From Paraglaciecola sp030730205 (GTDB taxonomy: Bacteria; Pseudomonadota; Gammaproteobacteria; Enterobacterales; Alteromonadaceae), in contig NZ_JBGQOM010000010.1 of assembly GCF_052119645.1 (NCBI RefSeq), positions 62,001 through 126,000 of the forward strand: DNA of 64,000 bases, given 5' to 3'. Positions 36,675 to 46,262 of this stretch are shown here, one piece after another. Both the position numbers and the translations under genes were made by a program. How positions within the stretch are numbered: position 1 is the stretch's first letter; each line of letters opens with the position of its first letter. Below the pieces are notes generated by a model, which searched no databases, was not told where the DNA came from, and saw only the letters and a list, made by a program, of their open reading frames with translations.

Positions 36675-36846
36675 CTGTCAGCGATAGGCTCTACAAAAAC
36701 ATTACGGTGATACATTGATATCCACTCAAAGTGATACATTAATCTGCAAACATGGTGTGTATTTCTTTAATGTTCCATATACTGGATAAAATAAACGAGG
36801 AAGAGCCTAGTTTATGCTATCCAGCACCAGGGCAAGCCCACGATAC

Positions 36847-37914
36847 TTAAGCAATACGAATAAATTTCAAATATCGTTTTAAATATATTTTAAATAGATA
36901 TTTATTCCGCTCGATAGGTCGCCCTAAAATAACCACAATCAACATAGTAACGCCATAAATATAGAATATTTGCTGCCAGCTACTAACGTCATCAAAAGGA
37001 GAAATAACACCTAAAAAACGAACAATAGGCAAATGAAATAAATACAAACAAAAAGTTAAACTAGCGAAAAAGGTAATTGGCTTTTCAAAAAATAGGAGGA
37101 GCGTTTTGATATACTTTAGTACTTGTGGCGCGCACATTAAATGTAACGCAAACATAGCACCATCAATATAATCACCTACTATATTATTTCTAGAGAGCCA
37201 TTGATTTTCATATTCAAAATAATTCCTATAACTTTCACTAAAAATAATAATTGCAAAGCTTATAAAAAATATTAATACTGCAATATAGTCAGGAATTTTA
37301 TGGTCACATTTATGTAGTTTATAAACCAATACCCCCATTAACCAAATAGGAAACAATAATAAAATCGTTGGACCAGCGAATAGAGCGACAAGGGTTAATA
37401 AAACTAACCTAGTTGATAACTTAGGGACAAAGACAAAAATAGCAAACAGAATATAATAAACTGTTTCAAACGTAATAGACCAAAAGGCTCCATTATTAGT
37501 TGGTGACAGACCACCATGCCATATGCCTTGTGAAAAAAACAACGTAATAAGGTAACGCCAAAAATAATAAGGCTGATTGGCATTCCATGGGCCTTGGTAA
37601 TCTTCAGTAACTAAGTAAGTACCTAACTGGTTAAGCACCAAAGTCAGTATAAGAGCCGGGATAATTACGGAAAATAAGCGGGCTGCCCGAGCTAAAAAAT
37701 ACTCTCTGGCATTTTTTTCCCGATTATCGACCACATAAGTAATTACATAACCAGACATAACAAAAAAAACCATCACTGCAGTTTGGCCATAGCCACTTAG
37801 TTGCCATAAAAAACCACCGGTAAGCCGTATATCAAATGCGTGTACAATAAGTACAACGAATGCGGCTAAAAACCTTATAAGATCTAAGTACAGCGATGTT
37901 TCTTTATTTAGCAT
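36847..37914 (-). CDS. Acyltransferase family 3 membrane protein (3)
   Basis: This 355-residue membrane protein begins NKETSLYLDLIRFLAAFVVLIVHAFD (conserved His) and has TAVMVFFVMSGYVITYVVD and ARAARLFSVIIPALIL, as in the OafA branch of acyltransferase 3. The GAFWSITFETVYYILF stretch is the second conserved region. It lies one base downstream of the O-ligase gene and is the last gene of the minus-strand run. It probably decorates the glycan; the group is unknown. Confidence 0.88.
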   Translation of the reverse strand: MLNKETSLYLDLIRFLAAFVVLIVHAFDIRLTGGFLWQLSGYGQTAVMVFFVMSGYVITYVVDNREKNAREYFLARAARLFSVIIPALILTLVLNQLGTYLVTEDYQGPWNANQPYYFWRYLITLFFSQGIWHGGLSPTNNGAFWSITFETVYYILFAIFVFVPKLSTRLVLLTLVALFAGPTILLLFPIWLMGVLVYKLHKCDHKIPDYIAVLIFFISFAIIIFSESYRNYFEYENQWLSRNNIVGDYIDGAMFALHLMCAPQVLKYIKTLLLFFEKPITFFASLTFCLYLFHLPIVRFLGVISPFDDVSSWQQIFYIYGVTMLIVVILGRPIERNKYLFKIYLKRYLKFIRIA

Positions 37915-37915
37915 G

Positions 37916-39205
37916 TTATTTTACGAATCTTCGCCCAATTGGTTGTTTATTTACATCAACAGATATTTTTAAACAAATAATCATGGCAAATAATAGATAA
38001 AGTAATTCAAAATAAGCAGCGTTTAAAGCAGCCCCACCTACACAAAAAGTCAATAGTGATATTTTTATAGCTTTCAGTAAGCGATATTCCCATTCTATTT
38101 TTTCAAAATGCGTCAACATTTGATTAATATTTCTAATTGCAGTTAACAACATCAGAATGAACAATACAAAACCCAATAATCCTTGATTACCCAAGACTTC
38201 AAAATATATGCTGTGAGCCACGAATCCTATCTCGGGTACTGGCGTTTCAAAGAAAAAGTTTAAACTATCTAAATCAGGTACGTATGCTTGCCAAATTGAC
38301 TGGATCGCTGTTGTATTGAAGCCCATTCCAGTAAATGGGTGATCCAGAGCTGCTAGAAAGTTTATCTTCCAAAAGGTGACTCGAGATAAAAAAGAACCAT
38401 CGCTATCTGCACTTTGGATAGTATCCATCCGCTCAAACCAAGCATCTGGTAACAATGGAGCGACTATAGCTATCACAATAATTACAACGAATATAATTGA
38501 AAACTTCTTACCCGTAGTCCACCAATAATAGACCCCCATAAATAGCAGAGCCAATAGACCACCTCTAGAGGCTGTCGCTAAAACTGCAATAATACAGCCT
38601 ATTATAATTGTCCAAAAAAATTGTTTTATACGAATATTTTTTATTTCAGAAGCCATATATAACATAAGCGGTATTGACATATTTAAGCCAAGAGCTACTT
38701 TGTTATTGTCCCCCAAGGGTCCTTGTATCCCTATTATTTTGTGCCCTCCTCCTGTCGAAATATATTTAAGCGCTTCCATAAAGCCATAAAAACATAGGGC
38801 TAAACATAAAAAGGCTAACACAGCTTCAAAATGTTGTTTCTTTCGAATTAGCAACGTACAAAATAAAAAGAAGACTATTCCCTTAGCGAAGTTACTAAAA
38901 CTCTCCCATTGAAACTCATAAACTGAATAAAACATTAAACCCAAACTGCTTTGTAGGCAGAACATCACTACCAAAACAAATAAACCAGTAATTCTATATT
39001 CAGGTTTATTTTTCATGAAAAAATAACTTGCTATAGTTATCAATGAAAAAACTAAGTTAATACGTAAATCCAAGCCAAAGCCATACAACCAATTTTGCAT
39101 TGGGTACATAGATGTCCAAAACCACAAACATAGTCCAACTACAGGTGCTCTGAGTCCATAATATATAAAAAAAGGAAAACAGAGTAAAAATAAAGAATCA
39201 CGCAT
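37916..39205 (-). CDS. Putative O-glycosylation ligase, exosortase A-associated (Wzy/WaaL-like)
   Basis: This 429-residue protein has about 10-12 membrane helices and a large periplasmic loop (about 265-330). Landmarks are GIQGPLGDNNKVALGLNM, ATASRGGLLALL, HPFTGMGFN and VAHSIYFEVLGNQGLLGF. These match the exosortase A-associated O-ligase (TIGR03097-like) within the O-antigen ligase/polymerase superfamily. It may polymerise repeat units or attach glycan to PEP-CTERM proteins. Both roles fit, and sequence does not decide. A 39-codon ORF ends three bases upstream of its ATG. Confidence 0.88.
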   Translation of the reverse strand: MRDSLFLLCFPFFIYYGLRAPVVGLCLWFWTSMYPMQNWLYGFGLDLRINLVFSLITIASYFFMKNKPEYRITGLFVLVVMFCLQSSLGLMFYSVYEFQWESFSNFAKGIVFFLFCTLLIRKKQHFEAVLAFLCLALCFYGFMEALKYISTGGGHKIIGIQGPLGDNNKVALGLNMSIPLMLYMASEIKNIRIKQFFWTIIIGCIIAVLATASRGGLLALLFMGVYYWWTTGKKFSIIFVVIIVIAIVAPLLPDAWFERMDTIQSADSDGSFLSRVTFWKINFLAALDHPFTGMGFNTTAIQSIWQAYVPDLDSLNFFFETPVPEIGFVAHSIYFEVLGNQGLLGFVLFILMLLTAIRNINQMLTHFEKIEWEYRLLKAIKISLLTFCVGGAALNAAYFELLYLLFAMIICLKISVDVNKQPIGRRFVK

Positions 39206-39208
39206 TAT

Positions 39209-39328
39209 TCAAACATTTTTTGCATTTTTATTTTCTCTTTTATCATTATCATTCACTTCTAAATTTGAGAAATACCGCGCTAATAATAGTGCGACAACAA
39301 TATTGAATAAGAAGAAATATGAACCCAT
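39209..39328 (-). CDS. Small membrane protein upstream of the O-ligase
   Basis: An ATG at 39328 opens a 39-residue ORF that starts MGSYFFLFNIVVALLLARYF and continues with a charged, Asn/Lys-rich tail ending NAKNV. Its TGA (39209-39211) lies three bases before the O-ligase ATG, suggesting translational coupling. A GAG eight bases before the ATG could serve as a weak ribosome site. The single hydrophobic segment followed by a polar tail looks like a real single-pass small protein. No family is recognised. Confidence 0.5.
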   Translation of the reverse strand: MGSYFFLFNIVVALLLARYFSNLEVNDNDKRENKNAKNV

Positions 39329-39424
39329 TAGTTAACTCTATTTATTTGGTAAGTAAACGTTAAAAAATTCAATTGAATATTAGCTACATTTTTAACAGAT
39401 TTATTTTTAATAAACGATAGAACT

Positions 39425-40723
39425 CTAATTGTAGTGAATTAGAGTAGCGCCATCTCTTGTCTTAACTCGCCCATCCATCGAATTATTGTAAATTTCTGCA
39501 CTGCTTTCTTTAAAACGCACATCAATTCCAAGAGAACCATAAATATGATTGCCATAAATTTTACTATCAAATCCCTTATTAATATACACACCCACGTCAT
39601 TTAAGCAGTTGAGGATAATATTGTTTCTGATAATGCCATGCGTATGTTCGTACTTGCATTCACCATCAACACAAAATTTTTGCCCCGAACCACCACCACC
39701 AAGTGATAAACCAATACGAATGTCCGTTGTTGATGTATGGGGAACTTTCCATTCACAAGCAACTAAATTTTCTTCCATTATGCCATGCTGTCCACTGCCT
39801 TTTAAAAAAGCACCATAAGTAACACCATGACCATTACGTCCATATTTACCAAAATCGGCAATAAAATTATTTTTCACTAACCAATAATCACCGCCTACTA
39901 CATCAATCGGAGTTACTGAGTTAATCGTGTTACGCTTCCATTCATTCACAAATGAGTTATTAATAATTTGCACATGATCAGGAAATGCTTTTTGCGTACT
40001 ATCTCCTTTAACAGCTAAACCATTACCTTTGATATGTGCATTGAAATTCATTACATAATTATTACGAATAATGGTGTAATCGGCATCACCAACAAGGTGA
40101 AAAGCATGGTCACACCAACCATCAAAAGAGCACTCTCCTTTAATTATTAAGTTTTCAAACACCCAAAAAGGTTTATCAACGTAAAACCCTTGTTGTGTAC
40201 CTAATGTTAAAGTGACTGTGCCATATTTAGCAGCTCTTAAAATGATCGGTTTATATACTTCCCCAGCGTTGCCAAGCTTGATATATTTTTCAACAATATG
40301 ATATTCACCCGGCTCAATAGTAATAATCGCTCCAGCTTTGGCAATACGTAAGGTTTTAAGTAGCTCATCTTCCGATGCGACAAAATATATTTCATCTGGT
40401 GAATAATCGACTGGTAGTTCTTGAGTAAAATTATCTTTTGTTCCAAGCTGAAATGGATCACGAACGATTGTTGTCTTGGTTATTTCAGGTAAAAAAAATG
40501 TTACCTTGCGTATAATTATTAAGGCGTATTGGTGTAATCCTGTATTTTGCCGAATATTTAAGTCTGTATACTTATGAATTAATAACTTAAGTTCAGAAAA
40601 ACGATTAGGCAATAAAACATGGGCAATAAACATAATCAATAAAAAAAATATTATTGAAAATATTGCTACTCGCTTCACTGTTTTTTTTGAGATTAAGTTA
40701 CTTATTGGTTGTAAAATCTTCAT
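39425..40723 (-). CDS. Membrane-anchored right-handed beta-helix protein (polysaccharide lyase-like)
   Basis: This 432-residue protein has an N-terminal membrane anchor (about 17-38) and a parallel beta-helix domain from about residue 110 on. Evidence is the repeated coils such as IIRNNYVMNF, VQIINNSFVNEW, LVKNNFIADF, IIRNNIILNC and IYNNSMDGR, with an early AGAIITIEPGEYHI rung. The fold resembles chondroitinase B/PL6 lyases. It may cut or epimerise the polysaccharide in the periplasm. Catalytic residues cannot be assigned with confidence. It stands 101 bases upstream of the small ORF and the O-ligase. Confidence 0.8.
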   Translation of the reverse strand: MKILQPISNLISKKTVKRVAIFSIIFFLLIMFIAHVLLPNRFSELKLLIHKYTDLNIRQNTGLHQYALIIIRKVTFFLPEITKTTIVRDPFQLGTKDNFTQELPVDYSPDEIYFVASEDELLKTLRIAKAGAIITIEPGEYHIVEKYIKLGNAGEVYKPIILRAAKYGTVTLTLGTQQGFYVDKPFWVFENLIIKGECSFDGWCDHAFHLVGDADYTIIRNNYVMNFNAHIKGNGLAVKGDSTQKAFPDHVQIINNSFVNEWKRNTINSVTPIDVVGGDYWLVKNNFIADFGKYGRNGHGVTYGAFLKGSGQHGIMEENLVACEWKVPHTSTTDIRIGLSLGGGGSGQKFCVDGECKYEHTHGIIRNNIILNCLNDVGVYINKGFDSKIYGNHIYGSLGIDVRFKESSAEIYNNSMDGRVKTRDGATLIHYN

Positions 40724-40764
40724 TATGAAACACCTGATGATTATCCACTGAATTCTGATATCTA

Positions 40765-41907
40765 TTATTTGTTAATTATTAATAGTTCAAAATTATTAAT
40801 AATCTTACTAGCATTACCCAGCCAAGATAACTGTAATAGTTCGATGGTTGTAAAAGCATTGGCTGATAATTGTTGGCGCAGAGTTTCACTTTCAATTAAT
40901 CGTTTAATTTGTTCAATCATGCCGGCAAGGTCGTCTTCGGCAAATAAACAGCTGTTGTTGTTTGATAACAACTCTTGAATATTATCGGAATCTGGCGCGA
41001 CTATCGCTAAACCTTTGGCGAGGTATTCAATCATTTTTAATGGTGAAGCCCAAGGCGTTACTGCCGGTTGCAGCGCAATATCTATTTGATCAAGCCAATA
41101 AGGCATTTCTTCACGCTTAACTAAACCGGTCGACTTAAACTTGTCAGCAATACCTAAGCTAGCCGCTTGCACTTTTAAATCATTAATTACTGGGCCGTCG
41201 CCAACCACTAAAAAGAACAAGTTGCCTTGTTCAACTTTCGCTAATAAATCTAATACTTGATCGAGCTTGTGCCATTCACGGCAAAAACCGACAAAACCGA
41301 CCACTAATTTATCTTTAAACTCTGGTGCGCGATTAGCCGCATTTTTTGGCGTAAAAATGTCAATATCTACACCATTCGGGATCACAGTAATACGCTCGGC
41401 AGGTACGCCAACCGCTCTAATATAACTGGCCATTACTTTAGTAACCGGTAATACACGATCAGCGTTCCGCCATACGTAGTTTTCAGACCATTTAGCTAAC
41501 CAATCAAGGGAAATGCCGCCGTATTTTTTGCGTTCATTATAAAGTGGTGAGTTAACTTCTAGTTGCAAGGGAATTTTGAAGAGTTTTTTCGCCCAAATAC
41601 CCGCAAGTAAAAAGATATTACAGCGCTCATAAATGCAATCAGGCTTATGTTTAATTATTGCTTTTGCTAATTTAAAAAACGCATAAAAGCTGTAAGAAAA
41701 TTCTAAACATTCATAAAACCAACCAGGTAATTTGGCTTTTAGTACATCAACCCATCCACCGTCACTGCCAAATTCTGAATGCTCGGCTATTTTAGGGGCA
41801 ACAATAACCACTTCATGACCAAGCTTTCTGAACGCTTTAATAATTTCCTCAACATGAACATATTGTCCATCTTTAGAAGCAATACGATGGTGATAAAGAA
41901 TTTTCAC
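40765..41907 (-). CDS. Glycosyltransferase family 4 (a)
   Basis: This 380-residue GT-B enzyme starts MKILYHHRIASKDGQYVHVEEII. It has RITVIPNGVDIDIF, VGFVGFCREWHKLDQVLDLL, the donor loop VVGDGPV and LQPAVTPWASPLKMIEYLAKGLAIVAPD with the EX7E-like site. Donor and acceptor are unknown. It overlaps the start of the next gene upstream (41904) by four bases, so the two are cotranscribed and probably act in sequence. Confidence 0.9.
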   Translation of the reverse strand: MKILYHHRIASKDGQYVHVEEIIKAFRKLGHEVVIVAPKIAEHSEFGSDGGWVDVLKAKLPGWFYECLEFSYSFYAFFKLAKAIIKHKPDCIYERCNIFLLAGIWAKKLFKIPLQLEVNSPLYNERKKYGGISLDWLAKWSENYVWRNADRVLPVTKVMASYIRAVGVPAERITVIPNGVDIDIFTPKNAANRAPEFKDKLVVGFVGFCREWHKLDQVLDLLAKVEQGNLFFLVVGDGPVINDLKVQAASLGIADKFKSTGLVKREEMPYWLDQIDIALQPAVTPWASPLKMIEYLAKGLAIVAPDSDNIQELLSNNNSCLFAEDDLAGMIEQIKRLIESETLRQQLSANAFTTIELLQLSWLGNASKIINNFELLIINK

Positions 41908-43085
41908 GATTTCTCTAATACTGTTTTAAATATTTCATACTGGCCTAAGGATGTAGCATACCAATCAAAGTTTTCAGCATATTGGCGTGTGGATTGACGC
42001 TGTGGAGGGTTATCTAGTAAATCTTTTATACCTTTTGCAATTGACTCAGATGTGCGCTCAACTAATACACCGGCCTCGCTTGAGGTAACTACTTCAGGAG
42101 TACCCCAAACACGGGTCGCAACCACTGGCGTACCCGAAGCCATTGATTCTAACAATACATTTGCCCATCCCTCGCGACTAGAAGCTAATACACTCACGTC
42201 AGTTGCTTTGAACCAAAAGTTTAATTGTGGTTGAGGTAAAGCCCCTAAAAATATCACTTTGTCATGCAAGCCAAGCTTATGCACTTGGTTTTGTAATTTA
42301 GTTAAGTCAGGGCCGTTACCCGCAATCGCCAATACCGTGTTATCAAGATCTTTAATTGCATCAATCACTAAGTAATGGCCCTTGCGTTCGATTAGCCAAC
42401 CTACTGACATCACTAATTTTCCGCTAATACCCAGCTCAGTTTTTAGTTGCTGTTGTTGGCTTTCATCTGAAGAAGTAAATAAGTTTAAGTCAACACCATT
42501 GCGTAATACGGTAACTTTTTCAGGGGCCGCGTCTATGGTCAGCATCTCATCTTTTAATGCTTGGCATACGGTCATCATATGGGCCGCCTTTTTAAAAACC
42601 GCTTGGATCATAACACGAGCTTTAGGTATTTGCGGTATCAAGTTGATATCGGTGCCACGGGCGGTGCAAGTAAAAGGTAAATTATATTCTTCAGCAACTT
42701 TGGCTATCGCTACACCGTCAGGATAAAAATAATGGCCGTCGATTAAATCAAACTTTTTACCTTGCTGCTGTAGTTTTTTCAAGCTTCGCGTAATTGCCCA
42801 CTGCATAAAAATTGGCGTTAAATACATGCCGATTTTGGGAACAGCTAAGTATTTGGGATGGTATATTTCAATGTCGTGACGAGTTTCTTGTTGTACTACG
42901 CCAGCATATTTAGCATATTCACCGAATTTTTTTGAACTGAATGGAAACCAAGGTACGGGGGCGATAACCGTCGCTTTTACATCAGGAAAGTCTTTAATCA
43001 AATGGCGCAAACGGGTTTCAACAAACACACCGTGTTTTAAATCATTATTATTGGGATAAAGACTGGATATCGTTAACAAATGCAT
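41904..43085 (-). CDS. Glycosyltransferase family 4 (b)
   Basis: This 393-residue GT-B enzyme has the N-terminal LTISSLYPNNNDLKHGVFVETRLRHL, the acceptor motif LIDGHYFYPDGVA, VTVLRNGVDLNLF, VGWLIERKGHYLVIDAI and SSREGWANVLLESMASGTPVVAT with the conserved Glu pair. It is typical of exopolysaccharide GT4 enzymes that transfer from a nucleotide sugar. It is coupled to the GT4 gene downstream by a four-base overlap. Confidence 0.92.
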   Translation of the reverse strand: MHLLTISSLYPNNNDLKHGVFVETRLRHLIKDFPDVKATVIAPVPWFPFSSKKFGEYAKYAGVVQQETRHDIEIYHPKYLAVPKIGMYLTPIFMQWAITRSLKKLQQQGKKFDLIDGHYFYPDGVAIAKVAEEYNLPFTCTARGTDINLIPQIPKARVMIQAVFKKAAHMMTVCQALKDEMLTIDAAPEKVTVLRNGVDLNLFTSSDESQQQQLKTELGISGKLVMSVGWLIERKGHYLVIDAIKDLDNTVLAIAGNGPDLTKLQNQVHKLGLHDKVIFLGALPQPQLNFWFKATDVSVLASSREGWANVLLESMASGTPVVATRVWGTPEVVTSSEAGVLVERTSESIAKGIKDLLDNPPQRQSTRQYAENFDWYATSLGQYEIFKTVLEKS

Positions 43086-43132
43086 ACAACCCCTCCATCA
43101 CGTCGCTGCAACTAACACTATGTTTCATATTT

Positions 43133-44245
43133 CTAAGCCTTCCTAATTTTTGAAAATGACAATGGTTTTTCAATGACCAAAAATAAAAAAGCTGAGACGC
43201 ACAGGGTGACAACAAAAAAAGGTACTAACATTACATAGAATACCCACGTCTGAGTATCGTCAGCCGGGATAATTTGATTGAGTATTAAAAATAAAAATTT
43301 GAGTGTTAAACCATGAATTAGATAATACGAGTAACTCATATTACCCAACCATCTAAATGGCAACTTACTAAAAAAAACACTCCCATAATTAGTTTCTCTA
43401 AACGTGTTCAAACAAATCCATCCATAGGCAAAAAACATAATTAGAGTTAAAAACCATTGAAACTTCATATCCCAAATATACCTAACTAAAATCATCATTG
43501 AAAAAGTTAATAGTAATAAAAGTAAAGCGTTAATATTAGGTAGTAATAATTTTTGTTTTCTTAATTCAAAAATAACCATGCCCGATACAAACATTAATAA
43601 CCTTATATGCGAGTCGTGTTCAAAGCCGTACACAAAACCTACTAGAGCAATTAGGCATAAAAAAAATAATCTCTGCACCGGATTAACTGAACGTAATCTA
43701 AAAACACCTATAACAAAGGGGGCAATAATATAAAAAAACATTTCATAACTTAACGTCCATGCTACTGTCATTACTGGTTCTATATCAAAAATACCAGGCA
43801 ACAATATAAAGCTGTAAAACACAAAGAAAATTGCATCTACATTATCCTTTGGTAATTTACTCTCGGCCGAAAACACAAACCCCAAAGCTAGGTATAAAAT
43901 CATCATTACAAAGAAAGTTGGATAAATTCGGATAAACCTGCGTTTTAAATATAAAAAAGTATCTTGTTTTTTTGTAATTAACATTCCATAAATTAAATAA
44001 CCACTCAATACAAAGAAGAAGTCAACGCCAGTCGCACCTATAAACCTCAGATAAAAAATAAAATCGGATGTGGATCCGGGTGCAACCCAAGGTTCTGACT
44101 GCGCTGCAAAATGAACCAAAAATACTAAAAAAGTTGCAAATGCTCTTAAACCTTCCATAGGGACAATAGTGTTATGGTGATTATGTGAAACCATAAACAC
44201 TCTATTTAATTTTTCGATTATCATTGTGTTTCCGATTCGAATCAT
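43133..44245 (-). CDS. Acyltransferase family 3 membrane protein (4)
   Basis: This ~370-residue membrane protein has the acyltransferase 3 opening MEGLRAFATFLVFLVHFAAQ (conserved His), GVDFFFVLSGYLIYGML and RRFIRIYPTFFVMMILYL. TVAWTLSYEMFFYI is the second conserved region. The start may be the ATG at 44245 or in-frame ATGs at 44224 and later; the family core starts after the third. It is the fourth family member in the window, so the product is probably acylated at several positions. Confidence 0.87.
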   Translation of the reverse strand: MIRIGNTMIIEKLNRVFMVSHNHHNTIVPMEGLRAFATFLVFLVHFAAQSEPWVAPGSTSDFIFYLRFIGATGVDFFFVLSGYLIYGMLITKKQDTFLYLKRRFIRIYPTFFVMMILYLALGFVFSAESKLPKDNVDAIFFVFYSFILLPGIFDIEPVMTVAWTLSYEMFFYIIAPFVIGVFRLRSVNPVQRLFFLCLIALVGFVYGFEHDSHIRLLMFVSGMVIFELRKQKLLLPNINALLLLLLTFSMMILVRYIWDMKFQWFLTLIMFFAYGWICLNTFRETNYGSVFFSKLPFRWLGNMSYSYYLIHGLTLKFLFLILNQIIPADDTQTWVFYVMLVPFFVVTLCVSAFLFLVIEKPLSFSKIRKA

Positions 44246-44358
44246 TGCATTTTATTTCAGTAATAAGTTTGGTAGGTGAAAAGCAAAACTTTTCTTTATG
44301 TGCCTAATAGTTAATTTTCAAGCATCGTCGACTGTCGTATTCTGTAAAATATTATAAT

Positions 44359-46260
44359 TTATCGTTGTCTCTCTCGTTCGATAAATTGTCCTAACATCAT
44401 TAAAGTCCACAAAGAGGCTGAATGATCATATTTTTCTGAAACATGCTCATTTATCAACGCATTGATTTTATCTTGATTAAAAATTTTAGTACTTGTAAAT
44501 ACTTCAGATGACAGCAATTTTTTCATTTTTTCTTTTAATGGTCCACGCAACCATTCGGCCAGAGGAATACTAAACCCCATTTTCTTGCGATAGAGATTGT
44601 CATGTGGAACATGAGCTTCTAATTGCTTTTTAAATTCAGCTTTACCCTCTGAGCCAACTAAATTTTTTGATGAGGGAATTTTAAAGGCCCATTCTACAAA
44701 TTTATGGTCCAAAATCGGCACCCTCACTTCTAAACCGTGAGCCATACTAGCTCTATCAACCTTAGTATTGATGTCACCCGTGATCCAAGTTTTGTAATCT
44801 AAGTACTGTATTTCTTTTAATGGGTCATCGAAACTTTTACCCTCTAGAGCCTTAGCAAAAACACTTTTAGATGAATAATTTTTTAGCTTACTTTTGAAAC
44901 TATCACTGTACAGACGATTACGTTCATCACTTCGCAATTTACTCATACTATTTAAATAAGCTTCACTGCTGCTCATGCCTAGAGACTGCAAAGTTGTTTT
45001 CGCTCTCAAATATTGAGGAGCCCAATCAAGTTTTGGATAAAGTTTACCTAATAAACCAAATACTGGCTTTCTAATAGCCAAAGGTATTTTACTGCGTAAC
45101 TTTTGCTCGGCCATATGAAAACGATAACGGCGATAACCCGCAAATAATTCATCTCCACCATCGCCTGAAAGCGCAACAGTAACGTATTTTCTCGCTAATT
45201 CACAAACACGATAGGTTGGTAAGGCTGAACTATCGGCATAAGGTTCGTCATATATATCTATGAGTTGATCTATTAAACCGAAATCTTCATGATTTATAAT
45301 TTCTACCTGATGAACGGTTTTATAACGTTCAGCAACGAGTTGGGCGAATTCTGTCTCATTAAAATCAGGGACATCAAAACCTATTGAACAGGTCGTAACA
45401 GGATTATCACTCAGCTGTGCCATCATAGCGACAATTGCACCAGAATCGACTCCCCCTGATAGAAACGAGCCTAACGGTACTTCGGCTTCCATTCTGATTT
45501 TTACCGCTTCTTTTAAGCGCCCTATTAGTTCGTTGTCGATTTCTGCTTTGGATAACTCTTGCGAAGTCTGCCAAGGTAAATCCCAATATTGGGTTGGCTT
45601 AATATTTTGCTGGTTCTCGCCTTGTTTCAAGTGCAAATAATAGCCTGCAGCCAATTTATGCACGTCAGTCAAAATTGTCTTAGGATCAGGCACATAGCCA
45701 AATGTAAGGTAGTCTTCTATTGCTTGATTATTAATTTCATTTGAACAAAGCGGATGCTGTCTTAGTACTTTTAATTCTGAGCCGAAAATAACCGAGCCGT
45801 CTGATAATTGACTGTAGTGTAGTGGTTTTATTCCTAAGCGATCTCGTACTACAAATAATTCTTTTTTATTGTTGTCCCACAGAATAAAAGCAAACATGCC
45901 CCGAAACTGGTGTATACAGTCTGTACCCCATTCTTCCCAAGCATGCACAATAGTTTCGGTATCGCTGTGAGTTTTAAATACATGTCCCTTGGCTTTGAGT
46001 TCATCAGCAATTTCATGATGATTAAAAATCTCGCCATTAAATACAACCGCAATAGTATCGTCTTCATTATATATAGGTTGATGACCACCGGATAAATCGA
46101 TAATCGATAAACGTCTGTGCCCTAATCCAACCCCGTCACCGATATGATAACCCTGATCGTTGGGGCCTCGGTGTGCTTGGGCGTTATTCATTTTTTGCAA
46201 CAAAATCTCATCAATAATATAGCTATTATCGAAACTAAAAACGCCGCTAATTCCGCACAT
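44359..46260 (-). CDS. XrtA/PEP-CTERM system amidotransferase (asparagine synthase-like)
   Basis: This 633-residue enzyme has an N-terminal class II glutamine amidotransferase domain (Cys2 nucleophile in MCGISGVFSF; HRGPNDQG; GHRRLSIIDLS) and a C-terminal asparagine-synthase domain with the pyrophosphate loop FLSGGVDSG (about 266-274). It matches the exosortase-associated amidotransferase 1 type (TIGR03108-like). It transfers ammonia from glutamine to an activated carboxylate, perhaps on a sugar acid of the polysaccharide. It is followed upstream (47369) by GT TIGR03088 with only two bases between them. Confidence 0.93.
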   Translation of the reverse strand: MCGISGVFSFDNSYIIDEILLQKMNNAQAHRGPNDQGYHIGDGVGLGHRRLSIIDLSGGHQPIYNEDDTIAVVFNGEIFNHHEIADELKAKGHVFKTHSDTETIVHAWEEWGTDCIHQFRGMFAFILWDNNKKELFVVRDRLGIKPLHYSQLSDGSVIFGSELKVLRQHPLCSNEINNQAIEDYLTFGYVPDPKTILTDVHKLAAGYYLHLKQGENQQNIKPTQYWDLPWQTSQELSKAEIDNELIGRLKEAVKIRMEAEVPLGSFLSGGVDSGAIVAMMAQLSDNPVTTCSIGFDVPDFNETEFAQLVAERYKTVHQVEIINHEDFGLIDQLIDIYDEPYADSSALPTYRVCELARKYVTVALSGDGGDELFAGYRRYRFHMAEQKLRSKIPLAIRKPVFGLLGKLYPKLDWAPQYLRAKTTLQSLGMSSSEAYLNSMSKLRSDERNRLYSDSFKSKLKNYSSKSVFAKALEGKSFDDPLKEIQYLDYKTWITGDINTKVDRASMAHGLEVRVPILDHKFVEWAFKIPSSKNLVGSEGKAEFKKQLEAHVPHDNLYRKKMGFSIPLAEWLRGPLKEKMKKLLSSEVFTSTKIFNQDKINALINEHVSEKYDHSASLWTLMMLGQFIERERQR

Positions 46261-46262
46261 AC

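Larger units (their letters stand above)
36235..36846. mobile_element. Intergenic stretch with insertion-sequence debris
   Basis: This ~610-base gap between flippase copy 2 and an acyltransferase gene contains the tnpA remnant, the imperfect palindrome at 36321-36336, and two copies of GTGATACATT 24 bases apart (36707-36716 and 36731-36740). The last may be the end of another, unidentified element. No intact gene is present. Confidence 0.6.
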
